NCBI GenBank assembly: GCA_002323775.1
Contig: DCPV01000118.1
Location: 1 to 6,620 of the forward strand
DNA length: 6,620 nucleotides
Direction of reading: 5' to 3'
From: Firmicutes bacterium UBA1535
Lineage (GTDB): Bacteria > Bacillota > Clostridia > Tissierellales > Sedimentibacteraceae
A model generated the notes under the pieces. It was not told the origin of the DNA. It did no database searches and worked only from the letters and a program-made list of their open reading frames with translations. Shown piece by piece: positions 5,451 through 6,620 of the stretch. Made by a program: the position numbers and the translations under genes. Position 1 is the stretch's first letter; every line of letters begins with the position of its first letter.

Positions 5451-6083
5451 TTATTCCAGTACCATAAAATCAGTTACAAGACAACATACTTTATTATTTT
5501 TATCATATCCAAAGTATGATGGGAAAGTACCTTCTTTCCAGCCGGCTGAAAATGCAAGTATATTGCAGTTATTCTTTCCATATGGAATATCTTTATGTAA
5601 AAATGCTTTTTTAGAAAATTTTACAGACGAACGTACTAAATTCTCATATTCCTCTAAATCATCTTCAAATAGCATATCTAATTCTTCCATAACACTTTCA
5701 TCCATGTAAGCACAGATACCATTTTCAACATCAAATCCCAAAAATTCATCATTTTTCAAATTATTAGAATTTTCTCCATCATAAAGTGCCATTGTCCATT
5801 TTACCGGGATTTCTTTTGAAAATTCTATCTTGGACAATGCTGTCATCTTTTCTCCATTTTCAAAATCTGCTACATATGCTGATACAGGATAATCACCAGA
5901 CTTTACCTTGATATCGAAGGCTTGGTCGTCATATAAAAGTATAGGGTCTGTAGCTATGAGTTTCCCAGTTTTTAATTTTAAAGTACCTATATTAACTTTA
6001 GTTAAATTTGCTTTTCCAAAATCTGTTTCAATACTGACAGATTCTTTTTGCGTTAAATTGAGAGCATAATTATTTATATACAT
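5451..6083 (-). CDS. DUF4241 domain-containing protein
   Basis: Protein of unknown function, 210 residues, covering essentially the whole DUF4241 domain. It is recognised from the pattern GKLIATDPILLYDDQAFDIKV with SGDYPVSAYVADF following (40-74), VKWTMALYDG (94-103) and DEFLGFDVENGICAYMD (112-128). The closing block is NILAFSAGWKEGTFPSYFGYD (174-194) and CCLVTDFMVL (200-209). No signal peptide or membrane segment is seen, so it should be cytoplasmic. An acidic stretch (about 128-148, EELDMLFEDDLEEYE) lies before the last block. The start ATG is 3 bases after the nrdR stop; a weak AAAGGA at 6095-6100, inside the end of nrdR, is 11 bases upstream, so translation is likely coupled and transcription shared. 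I know no established biochemical role for this family; a stand-alone immunity-like role is only a guess from its single-domain form. Confidence 0.85.
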   Translation of the reverse strand: MYINNYALNLTQKESVSIETDFGKANLTKVNIGTLKLKTGKLIATDPILLYDDQAFDIKVKSGDYPVSAYVADFENGEKMTALSKIEFSKEIPVKWTMALYDGENSNNLKNDEFLGFDVENGICAYMDESVMEELDMLFEDDLEEYENLVRSSVKFSKKAFLHKDIPYGKNNCNILAFSAGWKEGTFPSYFGYDKNNKVCCLVTDFMVLE

Positions 6084-6086
6084 TTT

Positions 6087-6548
6087 TTATACATTCCTTT
6101 CATTTAAAATTCTTTTTAATTCTTCCATGAAGGTATTTATGTCCTTGAATTGCTTGTATACAGATGCAAATCTTACATATGCGACATCATCTATATTTTT
6201 AAGCTCATTCATTACAATTTCACCAATTTGTTCTGTAGATACTTCTGTTTGAAAATTATTGTATAGTTGCTTTTCTACATTCTCTGCAATATTTTCTATT
6301 TGACTTAATGAAATAGGGCGTTTTTCACAGGCTCTTATTAATCCATTGATTATTTTATCTCTGTTATAGCCTTGTCTGTTGCCATCCCTTTTAATTACCA
6401 AGAGCTGCATCTCTTCAATTTTTTCATATGTAGTAAATCTTTGTCCACATGAAGTACATTCTCTCCTTCTTCTGATTTTAAAACCATCATCAGTTTGCCT
6501 TGAATCTAAAACCTTAGTTTCATCAAAGTTACATTTTGGGCAGCGCAT
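6087..6548 (-). CDS. nrdR: Transcriptional repressor NrdR (Zn ribbon + ATP cone)
   Basis: Nucleotide-sensing repressor of ribonucleotide reductase operons; it binds ATP/dATP and, in the dATP-loaded form, NrdR boxes. At 153 residues it has the usual length. The Zn ribbon is complete: Cys3 and Cys6 (MRCPKC) with Cys31 and Cys34 (CTSCG), and between them the conserved [19 protein letters not shown] (13-31), then [10 protein letters not shown] (36-45). The ATP cone follows at about 49-139, opening [18 protein letters not shown] (49-66) and including [14 protein letters not shown]. The start ATG has AGGAGG at 6555-6560 (minus strand), six bases away. It is the first gene of a two-gene minus-strand unit with the DUF4241 gene, which is an unusual partner. 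No ribonucleotide reductase gene and no clear NrdR box are in the window. Confidence 0.97.
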   Translation of the reverse strand: MRCPKCNFDETKVLDSRQTDDGFKIRRRRECTSCGQRFTTYEKIEEMQLLVIKRDGNRQGYNRDKIINGLIRACEKRPISLSQIENIAENVEKQLYNNFQTEVSTEQIGEIVMNELKNIDDVAYVRFASVYKQFKDINTFMEELKRILNERNV

Positions 6549-6566
6549 AAAATTCCTCCTTTATTG

Positions 6567-6584
6567 AGTGAAGCTCGCTTCACT
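6567..6584. promoter_or_regulatory. 18-bp palindrome upstream of nrdR, possible operator
   Basis: AGTGAAGC at 6567-6574 is the exact reverse complement of 6577-6584, with a two-base centre. In RNA it would be a 7-bp stem with a four-base loop. It lies just before the nrdR ribosome-binding site and over the start predicted from the promoter at 6586-6613. It does not match the NrdR-box consensus. T residues follow it only in the plus direction, where no plus-strand gene ends, so a terminator role is less likely than an operator or a 5'-UTR hairpin. Confidence 0.6.
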
Positions 6585-6585
6585 T

Positions 6586-6613
6586 TTTATATATTGGTTG
6601 AATTAATTGTAAA
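6586..6613 (-). promoter_or_regulatory. Candidate promoter for nrdR-DUF4241
   Basis: On the minus strand a TTTACA -35-like element (6608-6613) is followed after 16 bases by TATAAA (6586-6591). The spacing is slightly short and both boxes have one mismatch to consensus, in very AT-rich DNA, so this is tentative. It would place the start near 6579, inside the palindrome at 6567-6584 and about 30 bases upstream of the nrdR start codon. Confidence 0.45.
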
Positions 6614-6620
6614 AAATTAA

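Noticed and set aside
5362..5709. Plus-strand 115-codon frame over the end of the DUF4241 gene
   Set aside because: It lies antisense to a well-supported DUF4241 coding region, is Ser/Thr-rich as expected for a reverse-strand shadow, and has no ribosome-binding site.
6567..6590. Palindrome upstream of nrdR as a plus-strand intrinsic terminator
   Set aside because: T residues follow it on the plus strand, but the genes just left of it run on the minus strand, so there is no plus-strand transcript to end here.
6585..6613. NrdR box in the nrdR upstream region
   Set aside because: Only a loose ATATATTGG half-site resemblance is seen; there is no paired symmetric box.
1..6620. CRISPR array, tRNA or rRNA gene, or complete insertion sequence
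   Set aside because: No regularly spaced repeats, no cloverleaf-like or rRNA-like segment, and no transposase reading frame with terminal inverted repeats were found.

Overview
The window is AT-rich DNA with purine-rich Shine-Dalgarno sites (GGAGG/AAGGAGG) before most genes, Gram-positive-type intrinsic terminators, and an NrdR whose sequence is typical of low-GC Firmicutes. An anaerobic Clostridia/Tissierellia-type bacterium is the best guess; the species cannot be fixed from this sequence.

Left part (1-2566, + strand). This is the 3' end of an efflux operon. It holds a membrane-fusion/periplasmic-adaptor-type protein cut by the window's left edge, then after 18 bases a MacB-type ABC permease without its own ATPase domain. 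No ATPase gene lies between them, so it should lie upstream or elsewhere. A strong intrinsic terminator with a perfect 14-bp stem closes the unit at 2521-2563.

Spacer (2564-2811). No convincing gene is present. It contains a perfect 10-bp-arm palindrome and a short minus-strand reading frame that may be gene debris.

Middle part (2812-5264, + strand). This is a self-contained regulated transporter cassette. A consensus sigma-A promoter (TTGACA-17-TATAAT) is overlapped by a 12-bp-arm inverted repeat at the predicted start site. It drives a TetR-family regulator, an ABC ATPase of the BcrA/LanF (bacitracin/lantibiotic immunity) type with a Glu where the Q-loop Gln normally sits, a six-helix ABC-2 permease, and a 58-residue two-helix membrane protein. 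The genes overlap or nearly abut, so co-transcription and translational coupling are expected. A further 49-codon frame follows. The likely logic is that TetR represses the operon until a ligand, perhaps a membrane-active peptide or drug, releases it and the pump is made.

Right part (5294-6613, - strand). nrdR, the Zn-ribbon/ATP-cone repressor of ribonucleotide reductase genes, is followed after 3 bases by a DUF4241 protein. A candidate promoter lies upstream of nrdR, with an 18-bp palindrome over the predicted start site. A long hairpin at 5294-5344 lies between the convergent units; it pairs better as minus-strand RNA and is probably the nrdR-DUF4241 terminator.

Nothing here proves a new system. 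The best leads are the E-loop transporter cassette with its tiny membrane partner, the nrdR-DUF4241 pairing, and the unexplained palindromes.
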